A stretch of 64,000 nucleotides of DNA, from contig SBGD01000093.1 of NCBI GenBank assembly GCA_006226775.1, positions 62,001 to 126,000 on the forward strand, in the 5' to 3' direction. Below are positions 49,387 to 59,263 of the stretch, piece by piece. Position numbers and translations under genes: made by a program. Below the pieces are notes generated by a model. That model ran no database searches. It was not told the DNA's origin and saw only the letters and a list, made by a program, of their open reading frames with translations. How positions within the stretch are numbered: position 1 is the stretch's first letter; each line of letters opens with the position of its first letter. This DNA comes from Paracoccaceae bacterium. GTDB lineage: Bacteria; Pseudomonadota; Alphaproteobacteria; Rhodobacterales; Rhodobacteraceae.

Positions 49387-51342
49387 ATGTCAGACAGGGG
49401 AAAAAAAGGAATGGGAAAAAGCGGGATGAACCGCCGCGGGTTCCTGGGGGCGACAGCCACCGGCGCGGCCCTTGCCGGCGGTGCCGGCGGCCGGCTCGGC
49501 CTGCTTGGCGGTGCAGCGGCGCTGACCGCGGCCAGCGCATCCTCGGCGCGCGCGCAGGACGCCCATGCCACGCCCGGGCCGGGCGAGCTTGACGAATATT
49601 ACGGCTTCTGGTCCTCGGGCCAGACCGGCGAGATGCGCATCCTCGGCGTGCCCTCGATGCGTGAGCTGATGCGGGTGCCGGTGTTCAACCGCTGCTCGGC
49701 CACCGGCTGGGGCCAGACCAACGAGAGCCTGAAGATCCTGACCCAGGACATGCTGCCGGAAACCAAGGACTACCTTGCCGCGCAAGGCAAGAAGATCCAC
49801 GACAACGGCGACCTGCACCACGTCCACATGTCCTTTACCGAGGGCAAGTACGACGGGCGTTACCTGTTCATGAACGACAAGGCCAATACCCGCATCGCCC
49901 GCATCCGCTGCGACGTGATGAAGGCCGACAAGATCGTCGAGATCCCCAACGCCAAGGCGATCCACGGGCTGCGTCCGCAGAAATGGCCGCGCACCAACTA
50001 TGTCTTTGCCAATGGCGAGGACGAGGTGCCGATGGTCAATGACGGCTCGGTGCTGGATGATCCGTCGAAATACGTCAACTTCTACACCGCGATGAACGCC
50101 GACGAGATGACGGTGGCCTGGCAGGTGATGGTCTCGGGCAACCTCGACAACACCGATTGCGACTACGAGGGCAAATGGGCCTTCTCGACCTCCTACAACT
50201 CGGAAATGGGCATGAACCTGGCCGAGATGATGGAAGCCGAGATGGACCACGTCGTCATCTTCAACATTGCCGAGATCGAGAAGGGCATCGCCGAGGGCGA
50301 CTTCATCGAATTGAACGGCGTCAAGGTGATCGACGGGCGCAAGGGCCAGAACAAGAAGTACACCCGCTACGTGCCGATCCCCAACTCGCCGCACGGCATC
50401 AACATGGCACCCGACAAGAAGCACCTCTGCGTCGCGGGCAAGCTCTCGCCCACCGTTTCGGTGCTGGACGTGACCAAGTTCGACACGCTCTTCGAGGACG
50501 ATTCGGTCGATCCGCGCTCGGTCGTGGTGGCCGAGCCGGAACTGGGCCTCGGGCCGCTTCACACCTGCTATGACGGCCAGGGCAATGCCTTCACGACCTT
50601 GTTCCTCGACAGCCAGGTGGTGATGTGGAACATCGAGAACGCGATCAAGGCCTATAAAGGCGAAGACGTGGACCCGATCATCACCAAGCATGACGTGCAT
50701 TACCAGCCCGGCCACAACTCGACCTGCGAAGGCGAGACGCTGGACGCCAGCTCCAAATACTACCTGTCGATGAACAAGTTCTCCAAGGACCGATTCCTCA
50801 ACGTTGGGCCCCTCAAGCCCGAGAACGAGCAGCTGTTCGCCATCGACGGCGACACCATGACGCTGCTGCACGACGGGCCGACCTTTGCCGAGCCGCACGA
50901 TTCGATCCTCGTCCACCGCTCGAAGGTGAACCCGAAATCGGTCTGGGACCGCAACGACCCGATGTGGGCCGATGCGCGCGCGCAGGCCGAAGCGGATGGC
51001 GTCGATCTCGACGACTGGCAGGACACGGTCATTCGCGACGGCAACAAGGTGCGGGTCTACATGACCTCCGAAGCGCCGCAGTTCAGCCTCGAGAGCTTCA
51101 CCGTCAAGCAGGGGGACGAGGTCACGGTCTATGTCACCAACCTTGACGACATCGACGACCTGACCCACGGCTTCTGCCTCAACAACCACGGGGTTGCGAT
51201 GGAAGTGGCGCCGCAGGCGACCGCCTCGGTGACGTTCACGGCTTCCAAGCCGGGCGTTTACTGGTACTATTGCCAGTGGTTCTGCCACGCGCTGCACATG
51301 GAAATGCGTGGCCGCATGTTCGTGGAGCCGACCGGCACATGA
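49387..51342 (+). CDS. nosZ: Nitrous oxide reductase NosZ (clade I, Tat-exported)
   Basis: A 651-aa periplasmic multicopper enzyme reducing N2O to N2. A twin-arginine signal ([12 protein letters not shown], about 15-26) marks clade I. The N-terminal seven-bladed propeller contributes CuZ histidines, for example LHHVHMSF, and the C-terminal cupredoxin has the CuA ligands C629 and C633 with H637 and M640 ([12 protein letters not shown]). AAGGAG at 49374-49379 lies 7 nt before the ATG. Its stop overlaps the nosD start. Confidence 0.98.
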   Translation: MSDRGKKGMGKSGMNRRGFLGATATGAALAGGAGGRLGLLGGAAALTAASASSARAQDAHATPGPGELDEYYGFWSSGQTGEMRILGVPSMRELMRVPVFNRCSATGWGQTNESLKILTQDMLPETKDYLAAQGKKIHDNGDLHHVHMSFTEGKYDGRYLFMNDKANTRIARIRCDVMKADKIVEIPNAKAIHGLRPQKWPRTNYVFANGEDEVPMVNDGSVLDDPSKYVNFYTAMNADEMTVAWQVMVSGNLDNTDCDYEGKWAFSTSYNSEMGMNLAEMMEAEMDHVVIFNIAEIEKGIAEGDFIELNGVKVIDGRKGQNKKYTRYVPIPNSPHGINMAPDKKHLCVAGKLSPTVSVLDVTKFDTLFEDDSVDPRSVVVAEPELGLGPLHTCYDGQGNAFTTLFLDSQVVMWNIENAIKAYKGEDVDPIITKHDVHYQPGHNSTCEGETLDASSKYYLSMNKFSKDRFLNVGPLKPENEQLFAIDGDTMTLLHDGPTFAEPHDSILVHRSKVNPKSVWDRNDPMWADARAQAEADGVDLDDWQDTVIRDGNKVRVYMTSEAPQFSLESFTVKQGDEVTVYVTNLDDIDDLTHGFCLNNHGVAMEVAPQATASVTFTASKPGVYWYYCQWFCHALHMEMRGRMFVEPTGT

Positions 51343-52658
51343 TGAGACTCGTCCCCTTCCTTCTGGCCCTGTGCCTCGCGCTGCCCGCATTCGCGGAGCG
51401 GCACGAGGTGCAGCCCGGTGCGCTGTCGCAAGTGCTGGCGCGGGCCGAGGCGGGGGACGAGATCGTGCTTTCACCGGGCCGCCATGCCGGCCCGGTGGTG
51501 ATCGCCATTCCCCTGACCCTGACCGGGCAGGAGGGCGCGGTGATCGACGCGGGCGGCGTGAGTTCCGTCGTGACCGTCGATGCGCCGGACGTGACGGTGC
51601 AGGGGCTGACGCTGGTCAACTCGGGCCGGGTGCATGAGCCGATCGATGCGGGCGTCAAGCTGACCAAGAAGGCGCGGCGCGCCCAGGTGCTGGACAACGA
51701 CATCCAGGACAACCTTGTCGGCGTCGACATCCACGGCGCGCGTGACGCACTGGTGAAGGGCAACCGGATCGAGGGGCTGCGCCTGCGGCGGATGAACGAC
51801 CGCGGCAATGGCGTCTATGTCTGGAACGCGCCGGGATCGGTGGTCGAGGACAACGAGATCCGCTATGGCCGCGACGGCATCTTTTCCAATGTGTCCAGCC
51901 GCAACATCTATCGCGGCAACCTGATGCGCGACCTGCGTTTTGCCGTGCATTACATGTATACCAATGACAGCGAGGTCTCGGGCAACGTCTCGATCGGCAA
52001 CCACCTGGGCTTTGCCATGATGTATTCCGACCGGATCGTGGCGCGGGACAATATCTCGATCAACGACCGCGACTACGGCGTGATGCTGAACTACACCAAG
52101 AAGTCGGACGTCTTCGCCAACCTGGTGACCGGCGGCGCCGAGAAATGCGCCTTCGTCTACAATTCGCACCGCAACCTGATCGCCGAGAACCGCTTCGACG
52201 GCTGCGGGATCGGCATTCACTTCACCGCCGGGTCCGAGAACAACACCCTGACCGGCAATGCCTTTCTGGGCAACCGGACGCAGGTGAAATACGTCGGCAC
52301 CCGCGATATCGAATGGAGCCTCAACGGCCGCGGCAATTTCTGGTCGGATCACCCGGCCTTCGACCTTGACGGCGATGCGCGCGCCGACAGCGCCTATCGC
52401 CCCAATGACCTGATGGACCACATCCTGTGGTCGCAACCGGCGGCCAAGCTGCTCTTGGGGTCGCCCGCGGTGCAGATGGTGCGCTGGAGCCAGTCGCAGT
52501 TTCCGGCAACCCTGCCCGGCGGGGTGGTGGACAGCCATCCGCTGACCTCGCCGCCCGCGCGCGAGGTGCCGCAGGATTATCTGATGTTGGCCCGGGCCGA
52601 ACCGCTCTGGGCCACGGGAGGGAGCCATGACGATTCTGAGCCTTTCCAACCTGAGTAA
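51339..52658 (+). CDS. nosD: NosD, periplasmic CuZ-maturation protein
   Basis: A 439-aa periplasmic protein with a signal peptide (residues 1-19, ending AFA) and a right-handed beta-helix made of CASH-type repeats ([41 protein letters not shown]). It works with the ABC transporter NosFY to supply sulfur for the CuZ site. ATG 51339 overlaps the nosZ stop; an adjacent ATG at 51342 is equally possible. Its 3' end overlaps nosF by 32 nt. Confidence 0.95.
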   Translation: MMRLVPFLLALCLALPAFAERHEVQPGALSQVLARAEAGDEIVLSPGRHAGPVVIAIPLTLTGQEGAVIDAGGVSSVVTVDAPDVTVQGLTLVNSGRVHEPIDAGVKLTKKARRAQVLDNDIQDNLVGVDIHGARDALVKGNRIEGLRLRRMNDRGNGVYVWNAPGSVVEDNEIRYGRDGIFSNVSSRNIYRGNLMRDLRFAVHYMYTNDSEVSGNVSIGNHLGFAMMYSDRIVARDNISINDRDYGVMLNYTKKSDVFANLVTGGAEKCAFVYNSHRNLIAENRFDGCGIGIHFTAGSENNTLTGNAFLGNRTQVKYVGTRDIEWSLNGRGNFWSDHPAFDLDGDARADSAYRPNDLMDHILWSQPAAKLLLGSPAVQMVRWSQSQFPATLPGGVVDSHPLTSPPAREVPQDYLMLARAEPLWATGGSHDDSEPFQPE

Positions 52659-53517
52659 GAGCTATGGCCGCGACTGCGCGCTGGATGCGGTGGACCTCGA
52701 GGTGACGGCCGGCGAGCGGGTCGCGCTGCTGGGCCACAATGGCGCGGGCAAGTCGACGCTGATGAAGCTGGTGCTGGGGCTGATCGACCGTACCCAGGGC
52801 GAGATTTCCGTGGCCGGCCATGCGCCCGGCTCGCCGGTGGCGCGGGCGTTGACCGCCTATCTGCCGGAAAACGTGGCCTTTCACCCGGCCTTGACGGGCC
52901 GCGAACAGATCCGCCATTTCCTGCGCCTGCGCGGCGCCAACCCGAGGGAGGCCGATGCCCTGCTGGAGAAGGTCGGGCTGGCCGATGCCGCCCGGCGCCG
53001 GATCGGCACCTATTCCAAGGGGATGCGCCAGCGGGTGGGCCTCGCCCAGGCGCTGATCGGCAGCCCGCGGCTGATGGTGTTGGACGAGCCCACCTCCGGT
53101 CTCGACCCGGTGTCGCGGCGCGAGTTCTATGCGCTTCTGGATGAACTGGCGGCCACCGGCACGGCGATCCTGCTGTCGTCCCATGCGCTGTCCGAGGTCG
53201 AGGCGCGCACCGACCGCATCGTGATCCTGTCCAAGGGCCGCAAGGTCTCGGAAGGCACGCTGGGCGATCTGCGCGCCGAGGCGGCCTTGCCGCTGACCGT
53301 GAGCCTGCGGGCGCGCAAGGGCTTCGAGGCCGAGGTCGCCCGCGCCTTTCCCGAGGCGCAGGGCAGCGGCGCGCTGCTGGTGCTGACCTGTCCGCAGGGC
53401 GCCAAGCTGGAGACCATGACCCGGATCACCGATGCCGCCGAGGCAATCGAGGATTTCGACGTGGTACCCGCCAGCCTGGACGACATCTATGCCCATATCA
53501 GCCGGAGGGCCGCGTGA
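52627..53517 (+). CDS. nosF: NosF, ABC-transporter ATPase for NosZ maturation
   Basis: A 296-aa ABC ATPase with Walker A GHNGAGKST (about 38-46), signature YSKGMRQRVG and Walker B LMVLDEPTSGLD. Combines with NosY to form the transporter that interacts with NosD. Starts inside nosD (32-nt overlap) and ends overlapping nosY. Confidence 0.96.
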   Translation: MTILSLSNLSKSYGRDCALDAVDLEVTAGERVALLGHNGAGKSTLMKLVLGLIDRTQGEISVAGHAPGSPVARALTAYLPENVAFHPALTGREQIRHFLRLRGANPREADALLEKVGLADAARRRIGTYSKGMRQRVGLAQALIGSPRLMVLDEPTSGLDPVSRREFYALLDELAATGTAILLSSHALSEVEARTDRIVILSKGRKVSEGTLGDLRAEAALPLTVSLRARKGFEAEVARAFPEAQGSGALLVLTCPQGAKLETMTRITDAAEAIEDFDVVPASLDDIYAHISRRAA

Positions 53518-54344
53518 TGTTCACCCGTATCCTGTCGACCGCCCGCCTGGAGTTTGCCATCGCCCTGCGCAACCGCTGGGTGGCAATCGCGATTGCCATG
53601 ATGGCGCTGTTCTCGCTGGTGCTGTCGATGGCGGGCTCGGCGCCGACCGGCACCCTCGGGGCCGACCGGCTGTCGGTCACCGTGGCGAGCCTGACCTCGC
53701 TCTCGGTCTACCTGGTGCCGCTGATCGCGCTCTTGATCTCCTTCGACGCGGTGGCGGGCGAGGTCGAGCGCGGCACGCTGCCGCTGCACCTGGCCTATCC
53801 GATCAGCCGCGGCGAATTGCTGCTGGGCAAGCTCCTGGCGCAGCTTTGCGTCGTGGCGCTGGCGGTGACGCTGGGCTTTGCGTTGGCGGCGGGGGTCGCC
53901 TGGATGTCCGGCGGGGCGGAGGTGCTGACCGGCTTGCCGGCGCTCTTCCGGCTGATCTGGACCTCGGTGCTGCTGGGCGCGGTCTTTCTGTCGCTGGGCC
54001 ACGCGATGTCGAGCCTGTCGCGGCGGCCCTCGGGGGCTGCCGGGCTGGCCATCGGGCTCTGGCTGGTGGCCATCGTGCTTTACGACCTGGGGCTGCTGGC
54101 GGCTGTCGTGGCCGATGACGGCGGCGCCTTCACCACCCGGGTCTTTCCCTGGCTGCTGGTGGCCAACCCGGCGGATGCCTTCCGCATCTTCAACCTCGCC
54201 GCCTCCGACGCGGTGGGTGCGGCCTCGGGGCTGGCCGGGGCGGCGCATGCCATTGCCGCCTGGAAACCCCTGGCCTCGCTCATTGCCTGGCCCGTGGCGG
54301 CGGCCTTGCTGGCGCGCCTGGCCTTCGGGAGGGTGCAGCCATGA
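53517..54344 (+). CDS. nosY: NosY, ABC-transporter permease for NosZ maturation
   Basis: A 275-aa membrane protein with six hydrophobic segments (about 20-40, 54-76, 100-128, 135-165, 177-197, 243-268). It overlaps the nosF stop (TGATG). A GTG at 53514 is in frame one codon upstream; GGAGG at 53503-53507 fits either. Forms the membrane part of NosFY. Confidence 0.95.
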   Translation: MFTRILSTARLEFAIALRNRWVAIAIAMMALFSLVLSMAGSAPTGTLGADRLSVTVASLTSLSVYLVPLIALLISFDAVAGEVERGTLPLHLAYPISRGELLLGKLLAQLCVVALAVTLGFALAAGVAWMSGGAEVLTGLPALFRLIWTSVLLGAVFLSLGHAMSSLSRRPSGAAGLAIGLWLVAIVLYDLGLLAAVVADDGGAFTTRVFPWLLVANPADAFRIFNLAASDAVGAASGLAGAAHAIAAWKPLASLIAWPVAAALLARLAFGRVQP

Positions 54345-54913
54345 GACCCCTGCTGCTGATGACCTGTGCGGCGCTGGCGCTTGCCGCCTGCAAGGAGGAC
54401 GAGGCCGCCATCCTGCCCGATCCGGTCGAGCTTTCGGCCGAGGCGGTGGGCTTTTACTGCCAGATGGAACTGCTGGACCATGCCGGCCCCAAGGGCCAGA
54501 TCCACCTGACCGGAATGCCCGCGCCGCTGTTTTTCAGCCAGGTGCGCGATGCCATCGCCTATCTGCACATGCCCGAACAGAGCCATGCGGTCGAGGCGAC
54601 CTATGTGCAGGACATGGCGGGCGCGGCCACCTGGGACCGGCCCGCGGGCTGGATCGGCGTGACCGAGGCGCATTACGTGATCGGCTCCGACCGGATGGGC
54701 GGCATGGATGCGCCGGAATACGTGCCGTTTTCCGATGTCGAAAGCGCGAGGGCCTTCGTGGCCCGACACGGCGGCGAGATTCGCCGCTACGACGAGATCA
54801 CCACCGCCGAGGTCCTGAGCACCGATGCGCCGCAGGCCGGGACCGCCGGAACCGCCGGTGGCGACATGGCCGACAGGCTCAAGGCCCTGTCCGGCGAGAG
54901 AGGAAGTTACTGA
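54341..54913 (+). CDS. nosL: NosL, copper-chaperone lipoprotein
   Basis: A 190-aa outer- or inner-membrane lipoprotein: the lipobox LAAC ends the signal peptide at Cys17. NosL binds Cu(I) and delivers it to the NosZ centres; FYCQMELLDHAGPKGQIHL provides Cys/Met/His copper ligands as in the family. Overlaps nosY by ATGA. The C-terminal Thr/Ala/Gly-rich tail is unstructured. Confidence 0.95.
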   Translation: MRPLLLMTCAALALAACKEDEAAILPDPVELSAEAVGFYCQMELLDHAGPKGQIHLTGMPAPLFFSQVRDAIAYLHMPEQSHAVEATYVQDMAGAATWDRPAGWIGVTEAHYVIGSDRMGGMDAPEYVPFSDVESARAFVARHGGEIRRYDEITTAEVLSTDAPQAGTAGTAGGDMADRLKALSGERGSY

Positions 54914-54914
54914 C

Positions 54915-55820
54915 ATGACACTGAGCCGCCGCCGTTTCCTGACCATCGCCTCTGCCGCCTGTCTGGCGGCGCCCGCCGCGCAGGCCTTTCGCTGGCAGGG
55001 CACCGCGCTGGGCGCGCGCGCGCAGATCGTGCTGGACCATCCCCGCGCCATCGCCATCACCGAGGCCGCCCGCGCCGAGATCGACCGGCTGGAGGATATC
55101 TTCAGCCTCTATCGCGCCCATTCCGAGCTGGCGCGGCTGAACGCGGCGGGGGCGCTGTCGACGCCGTCGTTCGAGATGCTGGAATGCCTCGCGGTCGCGC
55201 GACGGGTACACGAGGTGACCGAGGGCCGCTTCGATCCGACGGTCCAGCCGATGTGGCAATTGCTGGCCGCCGCCTACAGCCAGGGCCATGCGCCGCGCGC
55301 CGCCGACCTGGCCCAAGCGCGCGCCGGGATCGGCTTCGAGCGGGTGCGCTTCGACGCCGCCGGCGTCTTCATCGGTGCCGGGCAGCAGCTGACGCTGAAC
55401 GGCATTGCCCAGGGCTATATCGCCGACCGGGTGGCGCGGCTGATGCAGGCCGAAGGGGTCACCGATGTGCTGATCGACACCGGCGAGATCGTCGCCATGG
55501 GATCGGGCGAGACCGGCAGCGGCTGGCCCGTCACCATCGCGGGCGAGGCTGCCGCAAGGCGGCTGGGCGGGGGTCGCGCGCTGGCCACCTCGGCGCCGCT
55601 GGGCACGACGGTGGACCCCGAGGGCCAGGTCGGGCATATCATTGACCCGCGGCGCGGGGACATTATATCCTCGTCCATCCGGCAGGTCTCGGTCAGTGCG
55701 CCAAGTGCGGCCCTGGCGGACGGCCTGTCCACCGGGCTGTGCCTGGCCGAGGACCGGCCCGGGGCAGAGCGGCTCTTGAGGAAAGTCAAGGATGCACGGC
55801 TGGAGAGCCTGTACGCCTGA
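54915..55820 (+). CDS. nosX: NosX, ApbE-like FAD:protein FMN transferase
   Basis: A 301-aa exported flavin transferase with an RR signal (LSRRRFLTIASA, likely Tat) and the ApbE core: GRFDPTVQPMW, NGIAQGYIADRVA and DTGEIVAMG near the FAD site, and the conserved IDPRRG. It attaches FMN covalently to NosR at SGAT. Starts 1 nt after the nosL stop; last of nosRZDFYLX before the cytochrome gene. Confidence 0.93.
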   Translation: MTLSRRRFLTIASAACLAAPAAQAFRWQGTALGARAQIVLDHPRAIAITEAARAEIDRLEDIFSLYRAHSELARLNAAGALSTPSFEMLECLAVARRVHEVTEGRFDPTVQPMWQLLAAAYSQGHAPRAADLAQARAGIGFERVRFDAAGVFIGAGQQLTLNGIAQGYIADRVARLMQAEGVTDVLIDTGEIVAMGSGETGSGWPVTIAGEAAARRLGGGRALATSAPLGTTVDPEGQVGHIIDPRRGDIISSSIRQVSVSAPSAALADGLSTGLCLAEDRPGAERLLRKVKDARLESLYA

Positions 55821-55848
55821 AGCAAATCGCAACCAGAGGAGATACCTA

Positions 55849-56286
55849 ATGGGGATCAAGATTTTCGTACCGGTTCTGGCCGTTCTGCCATTGCTGGCGG
55901 GCCCGGCCATGGCCCAGGATGCGGCCGCTGGCGAGGCGGACTTCAAACGCTGCAAGGCCTGCCACGCGATCACCGCGGATGACGGCACCGATATCCAGAA
56001 GGGCGGCAAGACCGGCCCGAATCTCTACAACATCATCGGTCGCCAGGTCGCCTCGGAAGAGGATTTCCGCTATGGCGAATCGATTGAAGCCGTGGGCGAG
56101 ACCGGCCTGGTCTGGGACGAGGAAAACCTTGCCGCCTATATCACCGACCCCAAGGCATGGCTCGAGGAAGTGCTGGGCGACAAGAAGGTCAAGACCAAGA
56201 TGACCTACAAGCACCGCAAGGGTGCCGAGGACATGGCCGCCTACCTGAAGTCGGTCTCTCCGGACGCGCCGCCGGCCGAAAGCTGA
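55849..56286 (+). CDS. cycA: Cytochrome c550/c2-type monohaem cytochrome
   Basis: A 145-aa periplasmic cytochrome: signal peptide (1-22, ending AMA-Q), haem motif CKACH (C35, C38, H39) and a likely axial Met118 (KTKMTYK). Size and pattern fit the class I c550/c2 group that carries electrons to NosZ and other N-oxide reductases. It follows nosX by 28 bp with AGAGGAG ahead of the ATG and is presumably the end of the nos transcript. Confidence 0.9.
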   Translation: MGIKIFVPVLAVLPLLAGPAMAQDAAAGEADFKRCKACHAITADDGTDIQKGGKTGPNLYNIIGRQVASEEDFRYGESIEAVGETGLVWDEENLAAYITDPKAWLEEVLGDKKVKTKMTYKHRKGAEDMAAYLKSVSPDAPPAES

Positions 56287-56302
56287 TCCCGGCGTCACAT
56301 GA

Positions 56303-56336
56303 AAGAACCCGGTCGCATCGCTGCGGCCGGGTTCTT
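56303..56336. terminator. Intrinsic terminator between cycA and hemA
   Basis: AAGAACCCGG-T-CGC and GCG-G-CCGGGTTCTT form a stem of about 14 bp with one T-G wobble and a 6-nt loop, followed by GCTTT. It lies between convergent genes and can serve both strands (the complement also starts AAAGC). Confidence 0.85.
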
Positions 56337-56352
56337 GCTTTGAAAGGGGGGC

Positions 56353-57576
56353 CTACTGCGCCGCCAGCGGGATGCGGGCGATCTGGCAGCGTTGCCACAA
56401 CTCGCCCAGGGCTTGGGCCAGGCGGTCGACATCGGCCTCGGAATGCACCGGCGAGGGCGTGATGCGCAGCCGCTCGGTGCCCTTGGGCACGGTGGGATAG
56501 TTGATCGGCTGGATGTAGATGCCGAACTCGTCCAGCAGGGTGTCGCTGATGAACTTGCACTTGACCGGATCGCCGACCATCACCGGGATGATGTGGCTGG
56601 GGTTCGGCAGATGCGGGATGCCCATGGCGGTCAGCCGGTCGCGCAGCTGGGACACGCGTTGCCGTTGCAGCCGCCGCTCGACATCCGAGGCTTTCAGATG
56701 CCGAACCGAGGCCGCCGCCGCCGCCGCCACCGCCGGGGGCAGGGCGGTGGTGAAGATGAAGCCCGAGGCAAAGCTGCGCACGAAATCGCAGACCTCCGCC
56801 GAGGCGGCGATATAGCCGCCCATCACGCCGAAGGCCTTGCCCAGGGTGCCCTCGATCACCGTCAGGCGGTCCATCAGCCCGTCGCGCTCGGCCACGCCGC
56901 CGCCGCGCGGGCCATAGAGGCCCACCGCATGCACCTCGTCGAGGTAGGTCATCGCGCCGTAGCGGTCGGCCAGGTCGCAGATCGCTTCGATCGGCGCGAT
57001 ATCGCCGTCCATCGAATAGACCGACTCGAAGGCGATCAGCTTGGGCGCATCGGCGGGGGCCGCCGCCAGCTTTGCCTCGAGGTCGGCCAGGTCGTTGTGC
57101 TTCCAGATCACCTTGTGCGCGCGCGAGGCGCGGATGCCCTCGATCATGCTGGCATGGTTCAGCGCGTCCGAGAACACGATGCAGCCGGGGATCTGGGCCG
57201 CCAGCGTGCCCAGCGTCGCCCAATTCGACACGTAGCCCGAGGTGAACAGCAGCGCCGCCGCCTTGCCGTGCAGATCGGCCAGCTCGCGCTCGAGCAACAC
57301 ATGATCGTGGGTGGTGCCCGAGATGTTGCGGGTGCCGCCCGCGCCCGCGCCGCAGCGATCCAGCGCCGCGTGCATCGCCGCCAGCACATCGGGGTGCTGG
57401 CCCATGCCGAGATAGTCGTTGGAGCACCAGATCGTCACCTCGCGCGCGCCCCGGCCGGTGTACTGGCGCGCCGCGGGAAAGGCGCCGCAATCACGCTCGA
57501 GCTCGGCAAAGACGCGGTAATTGCCCTCGTCGCGCAGCGCGTCCAGGCGGCTGCGGAAATAGGATTGATAGTTCAT
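56353..57576 (-). CDS. hemA: 5-aminolevulinate synthase HemA
   Basis: A 407-aa PLP enzyme condensing glycine and succinyl-CoA to 5-aminolevulinate, the first step of C4 haem synthesis. Family segments include [15 protein letters not shown], the glycine-rich [17 protein letters not shown] loop and the PLP lysine in GTLGKAFG (about Lys247). The ATG at 57576 matches ALAS N-termini; upstream in-frame codons lie in the promoter. An FNR-type box sits 62-75 bp upstream. Placement among nos/nor genes suits supply of haem for cytochromes and NO reductase. Confidence 0.97.
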   Translation of the reverse strand: MNYQSYFRSRLDALRDEGNYRVFAELERDCGAFPAARQYTGRGAREVTIWCSNDYLGMGQHPDVLAAMHAALDRCGAGAGGTRNISGTTHDHVLLERELADLHGKAAALLFTSGYVSNWATLGTLAAQIPGCIVFSDALNHASMIEGIRASRAHKVIWKHNDLADLEAKLAAAPADAPKLIAFESVYSMDGDIAPIEAICDLADRYGAMTYLDEVHAVGLYGPRGGGVAERDGLMDRLTVIEGTLGKAFGVMGGYIAASAEVCDFVRSFASGFIFTTALPPAVAAAAAASVRHLKASDVERRLQRQRVSQLRDRLTAMGIPHLPNPSHIIPVMVGDPVKCKFISDTLLDEFGIYIQPINYPTVPKGTERLRITPSPVHSEADVDRLAQALGELWQRCQIARIPLAAQ

Positions 57577-57637
57577 GACATGGCTCCCCGGGCTTTCGTG
57601 GCTGGTCGCAGCTTGGGGGTCTGGCGCGGGACGCTCC

Positions 57638-57651
57638 ATGACAATAGTCAA
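57638..57651. promoter_or_regulatory. FNR/Nnr-type box between hemA and the CRP/FNR regulator
   Basis: ATGAC-AATA-GTCAA, read on the minus strand TTGAC-TATT-GTCAT: one mismatch to a perfect TTGAC-N4-GTCAA palindrome. At -41.5 it would give hemA a 27-nt leader, or the regulator a leader of about 51 nt. Confidence 0.75.
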
Positions 57652-57736
57652 GTCACGGCAAGTGCTTGTGATTCGGGGATGCGACTGTCAGGAGCTTGCT
57701 GTAGGGTCCGAACCACTCAGCCGAAGGGAGATGTCC

Positions 57737-58441
57737 GTGGCTCATGAAGCCCAGAAGGCGATTGCGAGAAACTCGGTTCTGGTCCGGTCGCTGCCGGAAG
57801 AGCATATCGAGCCGATCCTGTCGCGCGGTGTGTTTCGCAGCTATGAACGCGGCGAGACGGTGTTTCTGCAAGGGGAACGCTGCCCCGGCATCCATGTGGT
57901 GCTGGAGGGCTGGATCAAGCTCTACCGCATCGCGCCCAATGGCTCGGAGGCGGTGGTGAGCGTCTTTGCCAAGGGCGAAAGCATCGGCGAGGCGGTGGCC
58001 CTGCGGCAGCGCGACTACCCGGTCTCGGCCGAGGCCGCGACCGCCTGCGAGACCATGCTGATCCCGGCGGAGGCGCTGATCCAGCTGATGCACCGCGACC
58101 CGGAGGTCGCCTGTTCGATCCTCGCCTCGACCTTCAACCACCTGCACAGCCTTGTCACCCAGCTGGAACAGCTCAAGGCCGAAACCGGCGCGCAGCGGGT
58201 GGCGCAGTTCCTGCTGGCGCTCTGCGATGGCGGGCGGGCCGAGTGTCGGGTGACGCTGCCCTATGACAAGGTGCTGATCGCCGGGCGGCTGGGGATGAAG
58301 CCCGAAAGCCTCAGCCGGGCGTTTTCGCGGCTCAGGAAGGTGGGCGTCACCGTCTCGCGCAATCACGCCGATATTGCCGACATTCCCAAGCTGCGCGGCT
58401 TTGTCGAAACCGATCCCGCCGATGCATGGAGCCGAGGATGA
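57737..58441 (+). CDS. CRP/FNR-family regulator, DNR/NnrR-like
   Basis: A 234-aa regulator with a cyclic-nucleotide-binding-type jelly roll (about 30-130), long dimerisation helix (ILASTFNHLHSLVTQLEQLKA) and a C-terminal winged helix (IAGRLGMKPESLSRAFSRLRK). The N-terminal Cys cluster of oxygen-sensing FNR is absent, pointing to the DNR/NnrR nitric-oxide group. I use GTG 57737, because AAGGGAG at 57724-57730 has normal 6-nt spacing to it but none to ATG 57731. Its stop overlaps the DUF4202 start. Confidence 0.9.
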   Translation: MAHEAQKAIARNSVLVRSLPEEHIEPILSRGVFRSYERGETVFLQGERCPGIHVVLEGWIKLYRIAPNGSEAVVSVFAKGESIGEAVALRQRDYPVSAEAATACETMLIPAEALIQLMHRDPEVACSILASTFNHLHSLVTQLEQLKAETGAQRVAQFLLALCDGGRAECRVTLPYDKVLIAGRLGMKPESLSRAFSRLRKVGVTVSRNHADIADIPKLRGFVETDPADAWSRG

Positions 58442-58998
58442 CCAAACTGGACCAGGTTCTTGCCGCGATCGATGCGGTCAATGCCGCAGACCCCCGCCAG
58501 GACGAAGGCGCGCCCGAGGCGCTGCTTTACGGTCAGCGGATGAGTGCCGAGGCCGAGGCGCTGTTTCCCGAGGCGCCCGACGTGCTGCGCATCGCCGCGC
58601 GCGGCCAGCATATCGAGCGCTGGATCAAGCCGCGCGCCGAGTATCCCGAGGGCCGGGCGGGCTATCTGACCTGGCGGCGCGACCTTGCCGCGCATCATGC
58701 CGACCGCACGGGCGGGCTGATGCGCGAGGCGGGTTATGGCGCGGAAGACATCGACACGGTGGGCCGGATGATCCGCAAGGAAGGCATCAAGCGCGACGAC
58801 CTGGTGCAGGCGCTGGAGGACGTGATCTGCTTCACCTTCCTGCGCTGGTACTTCGCGCCTTTCGCCGCCAAGCATTCCGACGACAAGGTGCGCGATATCG
58901 TGCAGAAGACCGCGCGCAAGATGTCCGCCACGGCGCGCGCCCGCGCTTTGGAGATCTTCGAGATGCCCGCGCACCTGGCGGCGGCCTTCAGGGAATGA
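58438..58998 (+). CDS. DUF4202 protein, translationally coupled to the regulator
   Basis: A 186-aa soluble helical protein matching DUF4202. Conserved-looking features are QHIERWIKPRAEYPEGRAGYLTWR (about 57-80, with His and Arg/Tyr clusters), AAHHADRTGGLM and FLRWYFAPF. Function unknown. It starts within the stop of the DNR-type gene (ATGA) and ends 11 bp into the facing norF gene, so it is embedded in the denitrification block. Confidence 0.85.
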   Translation: MTKLDQVLAAIDAVNAADPRQDEGAPEALLYGQRMSAEAEALFPEAPDVLRIAARGQHIERWIKPRAEYPEGRAGYLTWRRDLAAHHADRTGGLMREAGYGAEDIDTVGRMIRKEGIKRDDLVQALEDVICFTFLRWYFAPFAAKHSDDKVRDIVQKTARKMSATARARALEIFEMPAHLAAAFRE

Positions 58999-59263
58999 GC
59001 ACCGGCACCAGGTAAAGGCCGAAGGCCAGCAGCGTCCAGATGGTGAAGACCACCACCGCCCCGGTCAGCCAGCCGGGCGCGCGGTAAAGGTCGAGATAGC
59101 GCGCCAGGATGATCCGCGCCTTGAACAGCGCCAGGAGCAGGATCACCGCCGCCACCAGCCAGCGCGGCACCGGCGCCTGGGTGGTCGCGGCGGCCAGGAA
59201 ACTCAAGGCCAGCAGCCAGAGCCAGGCTTTCAGCAGGGGGGGTGACAGATCCATGCGCCTCAT
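58988..59263 (-). CDS. norF: NorF, accessory membrane protein of NO reductase
   Basis: A 91-aa protein with three membrane segments (about 10-28, 33-48 and 65-88), resembling bacterial cytochrome c oxidase subunit IV/NorF. It follows norE with an ATGA overlap (ATG 59263). NorF is required for full NO-reductase activity in Paracoccus-type operons. Overlaps the DUF4202 gene tail by 11 bp on the opposite strand. Confidence 0.85.
   Translation of the reverse strand: MRRMDLSPPLLKAWLWLLALSFLAAATTQAPVPRWLVAAVILLLALFKARIILARYLDLYRAPGWLTGAVVVFTIWTLLAFGLYLVPVLIP

Noticed and set aside
49390-51474. 694-codon open frame antisense to nosZ
   Set aside because: nosZ is unmistakable; the antisense product is a low-complexity shadow.
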